Source: a bacterium (lineage in GTDB: Bacteria; Armatimonadota; Zipacnadia; Zipacnadales; UBA11051). From it: DNA of 64,000 nucleotides. The stretch covers positions 1-64,000 of the forward strand of contig JAUVVY010000023.1 in NCBI GenBank assembly GCA_030604405.1, written 5' to 3'. The position numbers were made by a program, and so were the translations under genes. The notes beneath the pieces are model-generated. The model ran no database searches. It was not told the DNA's origin and saw nothing but the letters and a program-made list of their open reading frames with translations. Shown here one piece after another: positions 1 to 9,762 of this stretch (the stretch's first letter is position 1; every line of letters starts with the position of its first letter).

Positions 1-114
1 AACTACTGGGTAGGGAACAGGAAGACCGGGGAGCACAACAACGCCTTCGGCTTCGCATTCGACATGAAGAATCTGCCGAAACCGTTCAGTTGGAGGAACC
101 CTGCAGTCGACTAG
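1..114 (+). CDS. C-terminal 37 codons of an unidentified protein
   Basis: Frame 1 is open from the first base to a TAG at 112-114 and encodes a tail ending in SWRNPAVD. It is rich in aromatic residues, Asn and Gly (HNNAFGFAFDMKNL), as expected for the end of an extracellular beta-rich domain. The gene starts before the window and I do not recognise the family. The weak hairpin at 184-211 lies downstream. Confidence 0.45.
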   Translation, partial: NYWVGNRKTGEHNNAFGFAFDMKNLPKPFSWRNPAVD

Positions 115-183
115 GCTCTCGTGACGGTGGTAGCGGCATCCTGCCCGGCCGCCGACGGACGAGGCGCCGGGAGTTCAGACTAA

Positions 184-211
184 ACCCATCGGGCCTATCG
201 GTCCGATGGGT
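184..211 (+). terminator. Perfect 9-bp hairpin, possible terminator
   Basis: ACCCATCGG at 184-192 pairs perfectly with CCGATGGGT at 203-211 around a 10-nt loop, about 70 bp after the stop of the partial gene. No U-run follows, so an intrinsic terminator is only a suggestion. The rest of 115-442 holds nothing I can support as a gene. Confidence 0.25.
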
Positions 212-442
212 GTCAAGGGTGCATGTCATAGTGCAGGGCCCGCCGATTCTTACACCAGCATGAGGGTGAAGACCCTCCATCGCTGGCCTACCCGCTAGCC
301 CGGGGTCCGCGTGGGCGAGAGATGGCAGGAAGGGCCACTGGCTAGCGTCATGCCAAGTGGACTAAGATTCGGCGTTCAGAACATCAGGACCCCTGTCCGG
401 CAGGCTGGACGGAGTTCTTCGGGGGCACACCTGTGCGGATCT

Positions 443-1009
443 TCACAGACGCCTGTTGATCTCTTCCACGTCAAAGGCTTCCGGATCGAAATCGTCTTCC
501 AGCCATTCCATCAGCTCTTCGTGCTCGGGATGCTTGGGGTCGGCGATAGCCTCTAGAAACGCATAATAGCCCGGGATGCCGCCGCAATCCTCGGGCGGAG
601 CTGCTTTCTTGCCGGCCGTGCAGACCGGGTAATGTGTGCCCGGCTCCGGCTGCAAGACCTCCTCGACCAAGAGTTCATGCTTCCAATTATCGCCGAAATC
701 GTACAGATAACTGAACTTTGCCTTCCGCTTCAAGTGCAGTTCGCTGAGCTTTACCGAGTCTTCATCTATGGGCGGCGGGGCGAACATCGGCTCGTCGAAC
801 TCCGGGTTGCCATAGGACTTTCCCGCAATATCAAACTCGTGCAGATGGTAATCCAACCAGTTCATTACCACCTGTAAAACCAGGTGAAGTTGGCCCAGCG
901 TTATGTCACCACTGACTTGAATCCGCCTCCAGATCGGCGGCTTGCTACCCCTGAGGGTCACTTTGATCTGATAGATCTCTTCGGAATCCATTGGTTTCTT
1001 CGCAGGCAT
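443..1009 (-). CDS. Plasmid pRiA4b ORF-3-like family protein
   Basis: The product is 188 residues. It opens with the family-defining stretch (YQIKVTLRGSKPPIWRRIQV) followed by LGQLHLVLQVVMNW and HLHEFDIAGKSYG, and later has FSYLYDFGDNWKHE and YPVCTAGKKAAPPEDCGG, the standard blocks of the pRiA4b ORF-3 family (also seen next to IS1096-type elements). The length is typical of the family. The ATG at 1009 has GGGAG about six bases upstream. The molecular function of the family is not established. Members are often carried near mobile DNA, which fits the eroded surroundings here. Confidence 0.85.
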   Translation of the reverse strand: MPAKKPMDSEEIYQIKVTLRGSKPPIWRRIQVSGDITLGQLHLVLQVVMNWLDYHLHEFDIAGKSYGNPEFDEPMFAPPPIDEDSVKLSELHLKRKAKFSYLYDFGDNWKHELLVEEVLQPEPGTHYPVCTAGKKAAPPEDCGGIPGYYAFLEAIADPKHPEHEELMEWLEDDFDPEAFDVEEINRRL

Positions 1010-1076
1010 CGTTTGACTCCCTATCAGGTTCTTGCCGCATTGCTCAATAAGCTGTGCCCAAGTACAGCAGGCGCTG

Positions 1077-1349
1077 TTAGTTGTACACCCCGTACTCCTT
1101 GCAGCGCCGCCAGTAGGTTTCCACGTGCTCTCCGGGCGTACCTTCGCGGAGGCTGTTGGAGGAGCCGATGATAAAGTGTCCGCCGGGCTTGGCGATTGCC
1201 ACCGCCTCGGCTATGGTCTCTTCCAGCAACTGGGGCGTGCCGTGTTTAATCACGTACAGCAGGCCCACGTAGCCCTTGATGGTGGTCTTGTGGCCGATCT
1301 CTTCTTTAGCCTCCCGCAAGTCGAAGTCCCCTAGCGGCGGCGGGGTGAT
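1077..1349 (-). pseudogene. C-terminal remnant of a uroporphyrinogen decarboxylase (URO-D) family protein
   Basis: About 90 codons remain, reading ITPPPLGDFDLREAKEEIG, then GYVGLLYVIKHGTPQLLEE, then PGGHFIIGSSNSLREGTP and VETYWRRCKEYG. This is the end of URO-D-fold proteins (heme UroD and the methylcobamide methyltransferases). The frame is closed by TAA at 1350-1352, and the roughly 250 N-terminal residues of a normal 340-residue protein are absent, so it is a truncated pseudogene. A TTG at 1319 could initiate but would yield only part of the barrel. URO-D paralogues are frequent beside glycan-degradation genes in Planctomycetes- and Lentisphaerae-like genomes. Confidence 0.7.
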
Positions 1350-1932
1350 TTACATACACTCGCAGTGCAAAAGGCAGGCGACGATTGCCAGGTTACAGGT
1401 ATCGCGGCCTGTCTGCCCACAGCCTCTGCCTCACCTCCTGTCAGGCGCTCCTCCCTGGCCAGACGGTGTACCTCCCGACGAAAAGTATTCACACAACACA
1501 AAGCAGCATTATGGAACTCCAGCAGCGACCGGCCTGGGCCCCAGTGTGCTGTCGCGTCCAGCGCCAGGCTTGCGGGGGAATCGGAGCTCCGCGCGCCGTC
1601 ACGCCTGCTGGTAATACCCGGGTTGCTCGGGACGGTTCTTGGAAGCCATGGTGGTTGTGTCCCTTGTGTCGTTTGCTGCGAAGCGGGTTGACTTGACGTG
1701 GGCGATGTCGAAGCAGCAGCGGGCATGGACACCTGCGCCACCGTGACGCCGGCGGCCACCTCCGAGCCAAAATCCTTGCACAGATTCCATCATTCCTCCT
1801 CAAAATGTGCTGAACTATAGCATAGTGCAAGTGAAGGAGAAACTGCTGCTTTCCACGAACGAAACAGTAGAAAGAGGCTGTCATACTCTGCGGTCGAGGA
1901 TAATGGACGACCGCTGGTAAGAGGTGACTGAT
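1350..1932. other. 583-bp stretch with no supportable gene
   Basis: Overlapping short open frames occur on both strands, but none has a recognisable domain together with a ribosome-binding site. One minus-strand stretch around 1385-1560 looks slightly coding-like (charged helix with LAREERLTGGEAEAVG), but I cannot place it. The region probably holds eroded DNA next to the URO-D remnant, plus the leader of the DUF4838 gene. Confidence 0.4.
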
Positions 1933-4437
1933 GTGCGTGCTCTCGTCATTGTGCCATTGATATGCTTAACTGTAGTTGCAGCATTTGCGGAGCCGGTTGT
2001 CTTAGCCAAGGCCGGCAAGCCCGCGGCGACCATCGTCATCCCTAAGCAAGCTAGTAGCAGGGAGATATTGGCGGCACGGGAGCTTCGACACTACGTTGAG
2101 GCTATCTGCGGTGTTGAGCTGCCGCTTAATCAGGACGCCAAGAAGGTGGCGGGGACGGGGCTTTACATCGGCGGCTGCGAGCCAACGACGGAAGCCGACT
2201 TTCCGGCCGAGGATCTCAACCCTGAGACATACGCAATCCGGGTACGTGACGGAAGCGTTTTCTTTACGGGTCGGCATCCCACGCCCACCTACTTCGCGGT
2301 GATCTCATTCATCGAAGACGCTTTGGGCGTGCGGTGGTTTGCGCCTGGTGAGCAATGGGAGTATGTACCGGACGGGCAGGCTGGCGAGCTGGTGGTTGAA
2401 GTCAACGAGGTTGTCAAGGTGCCCGACACCTCACCCCGGGTCTGGAGTGGGCATTCCTGGAACGAAAAATGGGCTGCCTGGAACCTGCACAACAAGACGA
2501 TATTGAGTGAGGTCGTGCCCCGCCGACAGTTCCAGAACAGGCTCTATACTGTTTTCCCACCTGAGAAGTATGCTGAGACCCACCCGGAGTACTACCCACT
2601 TATAGATGGTGAGCGTTGGATTCCCCCTGGCGGCTCCAACTGGCGGCCTTGTGAGAGCAATCTCGAAGTCCAGCGGCTGACGGTCGAGTTTATCCGCGAA
2701 TGGTTCGACACCCATCCGACGATAGACAGTTTCTCCCTGGGCATGGACGACATTTCTCATCTGTGCGGTTGCGACAAGTGCCGCGCTATGGACCCCCACC
2801 CCGATTCTTACGAAAAGCACCAGTTTTCGGACCGCCATTACAAGTTCGTCAATACGATAGCCCGCGAGGTTGCCAAGACTCATCCTGACCGCTACATCGG
2901 CACGCTGATCTACAGCATCGCTCGCGAGCTGCCCGAAACCGTGGCCAAGCTCGAGGATAATGTCTTCGGGTTTATCACTGAATGCAGCGCCCGCTGGTGG
3001 GAGCCAGGACGCAAGGAGGCAGACCAAGAGCTCACCCGCCAGTGGGCCAAGCGCTGCAAGTACCTATCTCGCTACGACTACTACGGCATGGGCTGCATCA
3101 CACCCAGAGTTTATGCTCGTACGATGGCCGAGCAGCTCAAGTTTGACAAATCAGTGGGTCTGGAGGGCATGTACACCGAGGTGTACACCTTCCCCGCCAA
3201 CACCGGCCCGATGATTTGGGCCTTCGCCAAGCTGCAGTGGGATACGACGCTGGATATTGACGCTCTGCTGTGGGAGTACTACTCGAAAATGTTCGGGTCA
3301 GCAGCACAGACGATGAAAGAGTACTTTGACCTTCTGGAGCGATCATGGAATACGCCGCGGCCGGGTCGAACCACATGGGCACATCGGCGGCTGTACGTTC
3401 AGGCCCTGGCTATGTCTCCCGAGGACGTGGACGAGGGCTTCCGTCTGCTGCGAGAGGCTTTGCGCGAGGCCGACAGCGAGGTCATAGAGCGACGAATAGG
3501 GGTAGTACGGGCTGGCTTGCGCTATGGCAGCTATCCCATTCGCGCCCGTGGACTTTCGGAGAAGCTGATGACCCTGACGGTTGATAGCGAAGCATGCGCT
3601 CAGCAGGCCTTGCGGATGGCGGCCGAGATAGGCAATGTGAGCGACAGGAGACAGCGATACTGGGAAGCGGCGATGCGGCGAGACGACCTGCTGGGAGAGA
3701 CTGTTCGTGGCCTGCGCGACAAGGGCTACCTGGTTACCGGCCAGGCGGCCGGCGTCGAAGGCGGAGCGTCGGCGGCGGCGGTCAAGGCGCTGAGTTGGTA
3801 TGCCGCCAATGCCCCGGAGAAGCTGGCTGAGGCTGCCGCCACTCTCCAAAAAGAAACGCCGCGAAGTGAAGCCACTGATCTTGTCAAGGCCTGGTTGTGG
3901 GTAAGGGATCAGCAGCCGGCGAACCTGCTGGTCAATGGCGGCTTTGATGATCTGGGCGAGAACGTGCAGGAGCCTGAGAGGGACTGGACGACAGCAGGAG
4001 CTCCGAAGGGGTGGTCCACCTGGGCCAGCGGGGGCGTAGGTGTGCTGAGGGTGATGCCTGCTGAGGGCATGAATGGCTCAGCGGCTGGTGGCATCCAGGG
4101 AGCCGGCTCCGCTTGTTTTCTGCAGGGCATCAATGTTGCGGAGGGCGAGCGCTACCTCTGCGTGGCATGGGCGAGGGCGGAGCCGCCTGGCTCGAATTGT
4201 GGCGCAAGATTGGGCATCCGCTACAATAGCAAAGCCGGCGGCTGGCACCCTCGCCGCGATCTGGAGCCACAGATAATCCTTCCCGCGGGGGTGCGAGGCT
4301 GGCAGCCGTTGGTGCTCTTAGTCACGGTGCCGGAAGACGCCGTGCGCTTGATCGTGATGCCGGGCGCCGGCGGCCAGGCTGCACGCGCCACGGCGCTGTT
4401 TGACGATATCGCCCTGCACAAACTGCCGGAGCAATAG
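1933..4437 (+). CDS. Secreted DUF4838 / alpha-glucuronidase-N-like glycan-degradation protein
   Basis: The protein is about 834 residues. A signal peptide (RALVIVPLICLTVVAAFAEP) is followed by an alpha-glucuronidase N-terminal-type domain (residues 20-130; ILAARELRHYVEAICGVELP, then GLYIGG). Next comes the DUF4838 catalytic-like barrel (about 130-450), with SLGMDDISHLCGCDKC, a candidate metal or structural cysteine cluster. A helical segment and a C-terminal jelly-roll module beginning NLLVNGGFDD (about 665-830) resemble carbohydrate-binding domains. I chose GTG 1933 because AAGAGGTG lies six bases upstream; GTG 1924 would overlap that site. DUF4838 proteins sit in polysaccharide-utilisation loci and their activity is unproven. 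This gene heads the locus. Confidence 0.8.
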   Translation: MRALVIVPLICLTVVAAFAEPVVLAKAGKPAATIVIPKQASSREILAARELRHYVEAICGVELPLNQDAKKVAGTGLYIGGCEPTTEADFPAEDLNPETYAIRVRDGSVFFTGRHPTPTYFAVISFIEDALGVRWFAPGEQWEYVPDGQAGELVVEVNEVVKVPDTSPRVWSGHSWNEKWAAWNLHNKTILSEVVPRRQFQNRLYTVFPPEKYAETHPEYYPLIDGERWIPPGGSNWRPCESNLEVQRLTVEFIREWFDTHPTIDSFSLGMDDISHLCGCDKCRAMDPHPDSYEKHQFSDRHYKFVNTIAREVAKTHPDRYIGTLIYSIARELPETVAKLEDNVFGFITECSARWWEPGRKEADQELTRQWAKRCKYLSRYDYYGMGCITPRVYARTMAEQLKFDKSVGLEGMYTEVYTFPANTGPMIWAFAKLQWDTTLDIDALLWEYYSKMFGSAAQTMKEYFDLLERSWNTPRPGRTTWAHRRLYVQALAMSPEDVDEGFRLLREALREADSEVIERRIGVVRAGLRYGSYPIRARGLSEKLMTLTVDSEACAQQALRMAAEIGNVSDRRQRYWEAAMRRDDLLGETVRGLRDKGYLVTGQAAGVEGGASAAAVKALSWYAANAPEKLAEAAATLQKETPRSEATDLVKAWLWVRDQQPANLLVNGGFDDLGENVQEPERDWTTAGAPKGWSTWASGGVGVLRVMPAEGMNGSAAGGIQGAGSACFLQGINVAEGERYLCVAWARAEPPGSNCGARLGIRYNSKAGGWHPRRDLEPQIILPAGVRGWQPLVLLVTVPEDAVRLIVMPGAGGQAARATALFDDIALHKLPEQ

Positions 4438-4631
4438 CTTCTGCCTTGTGGGCCGGCAGGGCCAGCGGCTCTCGCGGTATGACGACAATGCGGAGCTCGA
4501 GGCCGGGACGCCAGAGACGAAGGCCCTGGCAACTCCAACGAGGAACTCATGCGCCCAGCGGCTGGGCATCGAGCCGATTGCAGGATGACGCAAACTGATA
4601 TGGGTAATCCCGGGTTAGGAGGATTCGCGTG

Positions 4632-5840
4632 ATGAATGGCAAGTGTCTAAGAGCAATACTCGCCTTTGTGGCTGCTTCTGTGGCCACCACGGGTGTGGCT
4701 GTTGAGGCCGGGGAACTGACCGAGGCGGAGCTGGCGGCCGCGCCTGCCGTGGGCTACACAACTGTGGTCATCCGCGAGAAGCGTGCGGTGACAAGAGACT
4801 TGACCGTGCCGCACAACGTAGTACTGCGGTTCGAGAACAGCGGCGCGTTGCAGGTGGAGGAGGGGAGAACGCTGAGGATCAGCGGCTCGCTCGACGCCCC
4901 CATGCAACAGATCTTCCAGGGGCCGGGGAAGATCGTCTTCGGCCCTGGCAGGATCAAGCAGGTCCACCCGCAGTGGTGGGGCGCAAGAGGCGACGGCGAG
5001 GCGGACGACACCAGCGCCATACAGAGCGCCATTGATAGTCTCCCCGGGGGCGGTGTCCTGTTCTTCGCCGCCGGTGTGTATGGGAACACGGGAGTGACAC
5101 CAAGGAGCAATGTTACCTTCAAGGGCACGGGCGCTGCCGCATCAGCGTTGCTTTTCACACCAAAGCAGGGGGCCTGCATTACGCTTCCGACAGACTGCTC
5201 CTCCTTCCGACTGCAGGATATGGGTCTCCGTGGCAGGGCGCCAAACGAAGCCTACGGTGTTGACGGCCGCAACGAGTACGTGCGCTATTACAGCATGGCC
5301 AACTTCCACGTCACCGGCTTCAAGACCGGAGTCTGCATCGCGCAGGGCATGCACATATCGCTTGACTACGGTTACATGGGCTGCTACGGGCAAGGCGAGG
5401 CCAATGGCACGGTCTGTCTGAAACTGGGCGACAAACCCACGAACAAGGGTTGCACTACCGCGACCATCAAAGACATCTACTTCACCAACGCTGAAACCGG
5501 CTTTTACAGTCGGGCCGCGCCTTGTCTTCTGATCAGGCCGATCTTCGAGACGTCCCAGATCGGCTTCGATAACTACACGCGCGCAGTTGTCATTGCTCCG
5601 TTCATGGAGGCCAATAAGAAGGCCGACGCCAGGATGACTGACAACGGTGTGCTCTTCATCGGGATCTCCGCTGCGCATTACACATTCCTGTACGCCAACG
5701 AGACGCTAAGAAGACGGACCTCGTGGATTCCCGACACCTTCGATTGCCCCATGAAGCTGGGCCCCATGCATATGCAGACCAACGGCGACGTCACCGTCGA
5801 AGTCAGGGGCGAACAACAGAGACTTACGGGAAGCAAGTAG
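4632..5840 (+). CDS. Secreted pectate-lyase-3-fold (right-handed beta-helix) protein
   Basis: The product is 402 residues with a signal peptide (CLRAILAFVAASVATTGVAV). The entry motif of pectate lyase superfamily / GH28-like beta-helices is at about residues 115-145: HPQWWGARGDGEADDTSAI, then PGGGVLFFAAGVY. Irregular beta-helix rungs follow, rich in Gly, Asn and Thr. The family includes glycosidases, lyases and phage tailspike-like domains, and the catalytic residues cannot be named from this sequence, so the substrate is open. ATG 4632 is preferred because AGGAGG sits eight bases upstream; GTG 4629 is closer than usual. It is the second gene of the glycan locus. Confidence 0.75.
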   Translation: MNGKCLRAILAFVAASVATTGVAVEAGELTEAELAAAPAVGYTTVVIREKRAVTRDLTVPHNVVLRFENSGALQVEEGRTLRISGSLDAPMQQIFQGPGKIVFGPGRIKQVHPQWWGARGDGEADDTSAIQSAIDSLPGGGVLFFAAGVYGNTGVTPRSNVTFKGTGAAASALLFTPKQGACITLPTDCSSFRLQDMGLRGRAPNEAYGVDGRNEYVRYYSMANFHVTGFKTGVCIAQGMHISLDYGYMGCYGQGEANGTVCLKLGDKPTNKGCTTATIKDIYFTNAETGFYSRAAPCLLIRPIFETSQIGFDNYTRAVVIAPFMEANKKADARMTDNGVLFIGISAAHYTFLYANETLRRRTSWIPDTFDCPMKLGPMHMQTNGDVTVEVRGEQQRLTGSK

Positions 5841-6043
5841 AGCTTGTGGGTCAAACAGAGAAGTGTGGCTCCGGATGGCTGGCCGTTCAGCCAACGACAC
5901 ACGTGCCCAGCCTGGCATGGGCAACCCCGGCCCAGGCAAGCGAGGCAGGAATGTCCCTGCAGACGGGCGAAACTTGACGTCGTGGAGGTCGGTGGCTCGG
6001 CCGCTCGGCCTTCTTCCCAACCATTTCCGAAAGGGTGAGTTCT

Positions 6044-7330
6044 ATGGAGAAACTGCGCATCGCGTGCATCGGCGCCGGGTCGGCCATCGGCGCCCGTACC
6101 AGCGGCTTTCTGGAAGTCATTAACCAACTCCATGATATGTACGACCAGTTCGCGATCATGGACATCAATGAGGAGAATGCCCAAGCTGCGGCTGCGGCGT
6201 ACAACATCCCGGAGGTCTATACGAATCTGGACGACCTCTTCACCAAGGGGAAGCCGGATGTGGTGGTGCGATTGACGCCCACTGACTCGGCGTTCGCCGT
6301 CTGCATTGCCGCCGCCGAGGCCGGCTGTCACATCCTCAGCGAGATTCCGATCGCGTTCAGCCTGCCAAGGGCCGATGCCATCATCGCCAAGTGCCGGCAG
6401 AAGGGCGTCAAGCTGGATGTCGCGGAGAACGTCTGGACCTGGCCCCGTGAGCGGCTCAAGCAGATGATCGTACAGCAGGGGCTGATCGGCGAAGTCACCC
6501 ACTGCCGGCTCAAGTACCCCTGCGGGGCCTACCACGGCTTCTCCGCCATCCGCAAGCTTGTGGGCGCCGAGGCCGAGCGCGTGCTGGGCTGGGACGGGAA
6601 GGTCCCCGTCGTCAACATGCTCAGCTACGGCGGCGAACCGATGAGCGAGACCATGTGGGACGGCGGACTGATCCGGTTCCCCGGCCATGTGCATTGCATC
6701 TTCGAGATGCCGCCGAAACGCCCGGTCTGGCGCCATTCCTGGGATGTCGAAGGCACGAAGGGCTTCCTGGGGGCTGTCGCCGGGACCATTGACGCGGCCA
6801 AGGGCCACCGCTATGGCGAGGCGCTGGTGCTCGATGACCCGAACACACTGCAGCAACTCACCGATGACTTCGAGGCCGGAGCCGCCGACCGTGAGCGGCA
6901 CTACCCGCTCGAATGGGTCTATGGCGAACGTGACGGCCAGCGGGTGCTCGAGTGTGTCAAGGTCAACACCGACCCGCCCGTCGTCTGGGAGAATCCCTAC
7001 GCCAGGTACGGCATCTGCGACGATGACGCGGTCTCCAAAGCCACTTACCTGGAGAGCCTGTACCTGGCTGTCGTCGAAGACCGCCCGCTGGTCTATGGGG
7101 CGGAGAACGCGCGGCGGGACATGGAGCTGTGGATCGCTATCCGCGAGAGTGCGTGGCAGGGCAATGTCTGGGTGGACCTGCCGCTGACCGAGGTTACAAG
7201 CGTTGAGGAGGCCATGCACGCGGAGTTCCAGCAACGCTATGGCTGCGATCCGCTGGGTGACATCGAGAAGCAACTGCAAGTTATCTACGACCGCACGCCG
7301 GTGATGTGGACCGTGGCGGGGTGGCTGTGA
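6044..7330 (+). CDS. Gfo/Idh/MocA family oxidoreductase, EKP motif altered
   Basis: The 428-residue cytoplasmic protein opens with a Rossmann dinucleotide site (IACIGAGSAIGA) and the NAD(P)-domain pattern of Gfo/Idh/MocA sugar dehydrogenases (FAIMDINEENAQ, VVVRLTPTDSAF, AAAEAGCHILSE). The usual catalytic Glu-Lys-Pro is here Glu-Ile-Pro (SEIPIAFSL), so the Lys that normally takes part in hydride transfer is missing. This may mean a non-oxidoreductive role or a displaced catalyst. ATG 6044 follows AAGGG by eight bases; the upstream GTG 6035 is a poorer start. Members oxidise or epimerise sugars, and its place between a beta-helix protein and a GH3 suggests processing of released monosaccharides. 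Confidence 0.85.
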   Translation: MEKLRIACIGAGSAIGARTSGFLEVINQLHDMYDQFAIMDINEENAQAAAAAYNIPEVYTNLDDLFTKGKPDVVVRLTPTDSAFAVCIAAAEAGCHILSEIPIAFSLPRADAIIAKCRQKGVKLDVAENVWTWPRERLKQMIVQQGLIGEVTHCRLKYPCGAYHGFSAIRKLVGAEAERVLGWDGKVPVVNMLSYGGEPMSETMWDGGLIRFPGHVHCIFEMPPKRPVWRHSWDVEGTKGFLGAVAGTIDAAKGHRYGEALVLDDPNTLQQLTDDFEAGAADRERHYPLEWVYGERDGQRVLECVKVNTDPPVVWENPYARYGICDDDAVSKATYLESLYLAVVEDRPLVYGAENARRDMELWIAIRESAWQGNVWVDLPLTEVTSVEEAMHAEFQQRYGCDPLGDIEKQLQVIYDRTPVMWTVAGWL

Positions 7331-7450
7331 GGACTGTGGGCAACAGAGAACAGGAGCGGCGCAGGAGGACGGCCAGCGCGTGACAGGGCTGGCGTTGCCC
7401 GTTTCCCGAGGTCGCCGGTTGTGAAGCTGAGTTCGTTCGGAGGTGTGTGC

Positions 7451-9727
7451 ATGCTGGACCTCACGCCCAAACAACAGGAGCGGATTGACGGACTGCTCGC
7501 GGAAATGACATTGGCAGAAAAGGTTGCCCAACTGACCGGGGTGACTCTGCAGATGCTCTGGGACGACGACCAGAAGTTCGTGCCCGCCAAGATGCAAGAG
7601 CACCTGTGCCGGGGGATCGGGCAGATCTCACTGTCCGGCGGCGCCACTGAGCTGCCGCCGGAAAAGACAGCCGAGAACATCAACACCGTTCAAAGGTTTC
7701 TGGTCGAAGACACGCGGCTTGGTGTTCCTGCCATCGTTGATGATGAGTGCCTCGCCGGCTTCGTCTGCATGGGCGCAACTCACTTCCCTCAGGCCATAGG
7801 GATGGCCGCCACCTGGACGCCGGAGCTGGTCGGGCGGATGAGCGACATCATCAGACAGCAGGCCCGGGCCGTGGGCAGCCACCTCATGCTTTCGCCTCTG
7901 TGCGACGTGGGCTGCGATCCCCGGTGGGGACGCACGGAGGAGACGCAGGGTGAAGACCCGTACTTGGTATCCCGCATGATCACCGCCTACGTCCGCGGGC
8001 TGCAGGGAGAGAATCTGCGCGACGGTGTCATTGCCACCCTCAAGCACTTTGCCGGCTACAGTTTCAGCGAAGGCGGCCGCAACTGCGCTCCGGCGCATAT
8101 CGGGCCCCGCGAACTGCGCGAAGTATTCCTGCTGCCGTTCGAGGCGTGCGTCAAAGAGGGCGAGGCGCAATCCGTGATGGCGGCCTACCATGAGATTGAC
8201 GGGGTGCCCTGCGCGGCAAGCAGAGAGCTGCTTACCGACATTCTCCGCGACGAGTGGGGGTTCAAGGGAGTAGTGGTTGCGGACTGGGGTGTCGTCTCGA
8301 TGCTTCATTCAGCCCATCACACCGCTGCTGACATCACTGAAGCCGGCAAGCAGGCTCTGGCCGCCGGGCTGGACATTGAGATCCCTGTCGCAGAATGCTT
8401 CGGGCCCGGCCTGATCGAGGCCGTCGAACGGGGTGAATTGCCCGACAAGATCATTGATCAGGCCGTGCGGAGGCACCTGCGGCTCAAGGTGTTGCTCGGC
8501 CTTTTCGATAATCCTTACGTGCCTGCATCCGAGGCCGGCAAAGTCTTTGACACGCCGCAGCATCGGGCCGTCGCGCTGGAAGCGGCGCGCTGCTCGATGA
8601 CATTGCTCAAGAACGAGGGCGGCTTGCTGCCACTGGATAAGAATCTCAAGTCCGTCGCCGTGATCGGGCCGAACGCCGACAGCACACACGCTCTGCTCGG
8701 CGATTACTCCTATTCGGTATATAAGGAGCTCGACGGCGACGCTGTCAGGATCGTTAGTGTCCTGGAGGGTATAAGGAACAAGGTTTCGTCCCGCACCGAG
8801 GTGCGGTACGCGGCCGGGTGTGAGGTGATGGGAACGTGCCGCGAGGGTCTCGCCGAGGCGGTGCGGCTGGCGGCCGAGGCGGACGTGGTGATAGCGGTCG
8901 TGGGCGGTCGCTCCGCGCTGCACGACGGCGGCACGTCCGGGGAGAACCTCGACAGGGCGGAACTGAATCTGCCCGGAGTCCAGGAGGACCTGCTCCGGGA
9001 ACTGCACAAAACAGGCAGACCCGTCGTTGCCGTTCTGGTCAATGGCCGGCCTCTGGCTGTAGAGTGGACGGCGGAAAACATTCCCGCCATCCTGGAGGCA
9101 TGGCTGCCAGGGGAGGAAGGGGGCCATGCCGTAGCCGATGTGCTGTTCGGGGACCACAATCCTGGCGGCAGGCTCCCGGTTTCCTTGCTGCGTACGGCCG
9201 GTCAGGTGCCGACGCCGTATCACGTGCGTCCGACGTCTCTTGCCGAATGGGCAAAATACGTGTTCACCGAACGCAAGCCGCTGTATGCCTTCGGCCACGG
9301 TCTCAGCTACACAGAATTCACGTACACCGGCCTGAAGATCAGCCCGCCGCAGGTACGCGCTGAAGAGGAGGTACGGCTGTCCTGCGAAGTTGAGAACACT
9401 GGCGATCGTGTTGGCGACGAAGTAGTCCAGCTCTACATCCACGATCCGGTTGCCAGCGTGACTCGTCCGGGAAAGGAGCTCAAGGGCTTCAAGAGGATGA
9501 CCATCGAACCCGGCGAGAAACGGACATTGACCTTCATCATGCCTCTGGAGCTTCTGGCATTTTACGATACCGGCATGAATCTGGTCGTCGAACCCGGCCT
9601 GTTCGAGGTCACGATCGGCAGCTCGTCGGAGGACATCCGGCTGCAGGGCAGCTTCGAGCTTATGGAAAAGCGCGAGGTCGGCCGCCGCCGCTGCTTCCGC
9701 ACGGAGATAACGGAACAACCTCTCTAG
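7451..9727 (+). CDS. Glycoside hydrolase family 3 (beta-glucosidase/xylosidase type)
   Basis: The protein is 758 residues with the full GH3 architecture. The N-terminal TIM barrel has DPRWGR..E..GEDPYLVS, LKHFAGY and a nucleophile Asp at residue 278 (GVVVADWG). An alpha/beta sandwich follows (SVAVIGPNADS, LPGVQEDLLREL, LPGEEGGHAVADVLFG), and then a C-terminal fibronectin-III-like domain (FGHGLSYTEFTY, then GDEVVQLYIHDP). No signal peptide is visible, so it probably acts in the cytoplasm on imported oligosaccharides. ATG 7451 has GGAGG seven bases upstream; the longer GTG start at 7421 lacks one. Length and motifs are normal. Specificity within GH3 cannot be read from the sequence. Confidence 0.93.
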   Translation: MLDLTPKQQERIDGLLAEMTLAEKVAQLTGVTLQMLWDDDQKFVPAKMQEHLCRGIGQISLSGGATELPPEKTAENINTVQRFLVEDTRLGVPAIVDDECLAGFVCMGATHFPQAIGMAATWTPELVGRMSDIIRQQARAVGSHLMLSPLCDVGCDPRWGRTEETQGEDPYLVSRMITAYVRGLQGENLRDGVIATLKHFAGYSFSEGGRNCAPAHIGPRELREVFLLPFEACVKEGEAQSVMAAYHEIDGVPCAASRELLTDILRDEWGFKGVVVADWGVVSMLHSAHHTAADITEAGKQALAAGLDIEIPVAECFGPGLIEAVERGELPDKIIDQAVRRHLRLKVLLGLFDNPYVPASEAGKVFDTPQHRAVALEAARCSMTLLKNEGGLLPLDKNLKSVAVIGPNADSTHALLGDYSYSVYKELDGDAVRIVSVLEGIRNKVSSRTEVRYAAGCEVMGTCREGLAEAVRLAAEADVVIAVVGGRSALHDGGTSGENLDRAELNLPGVQEDLLRELHKTGRPVVAVLVNGRPLAVEWTAENIPAILEAWLPGEEGGHAVADVLFGDHNPGGRLPVSLLRTAGQVPTPYHVRPTSLAEWAKYVFTERKPLYAFGHGLSYTEFTYTGLKISPPQVRAEEEVRLSCEVENTGDRVGDEVVQLYIHDPVASVTRPGKELKGFKRMTIEPGEKRTLTFIMPLELLAFYDTGMNLVVEPGLFEVTIGSSSEDIRLQGSFELMEKREVGRRRCFRTEITEQPL

Positions 9728-9762
9728 CCCACAACAGAGGGCTTATTTGTGAGGAGGGCGTG

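Noticed and set aside
1385-1760. 142-codon minus-strand frame in the gap before the DUF4838 gene
   Set aside because: It has no Shine-Dalgarno site and no recognisable domain, and equally long frames overlap it on both strands.
5678-7603. 641-codon open frame on the minus strand
   Set aside because: It is antisense to the Gfo/Idh/MocA gene and parts of its neighbours, lacks known domains and arises from GC-rich codon bias.
8309-9718. 469-codon minus-strand frame
   Set aside because: It mirrors the GH3 gene, whose motifs on the plus strand are unambiguous.
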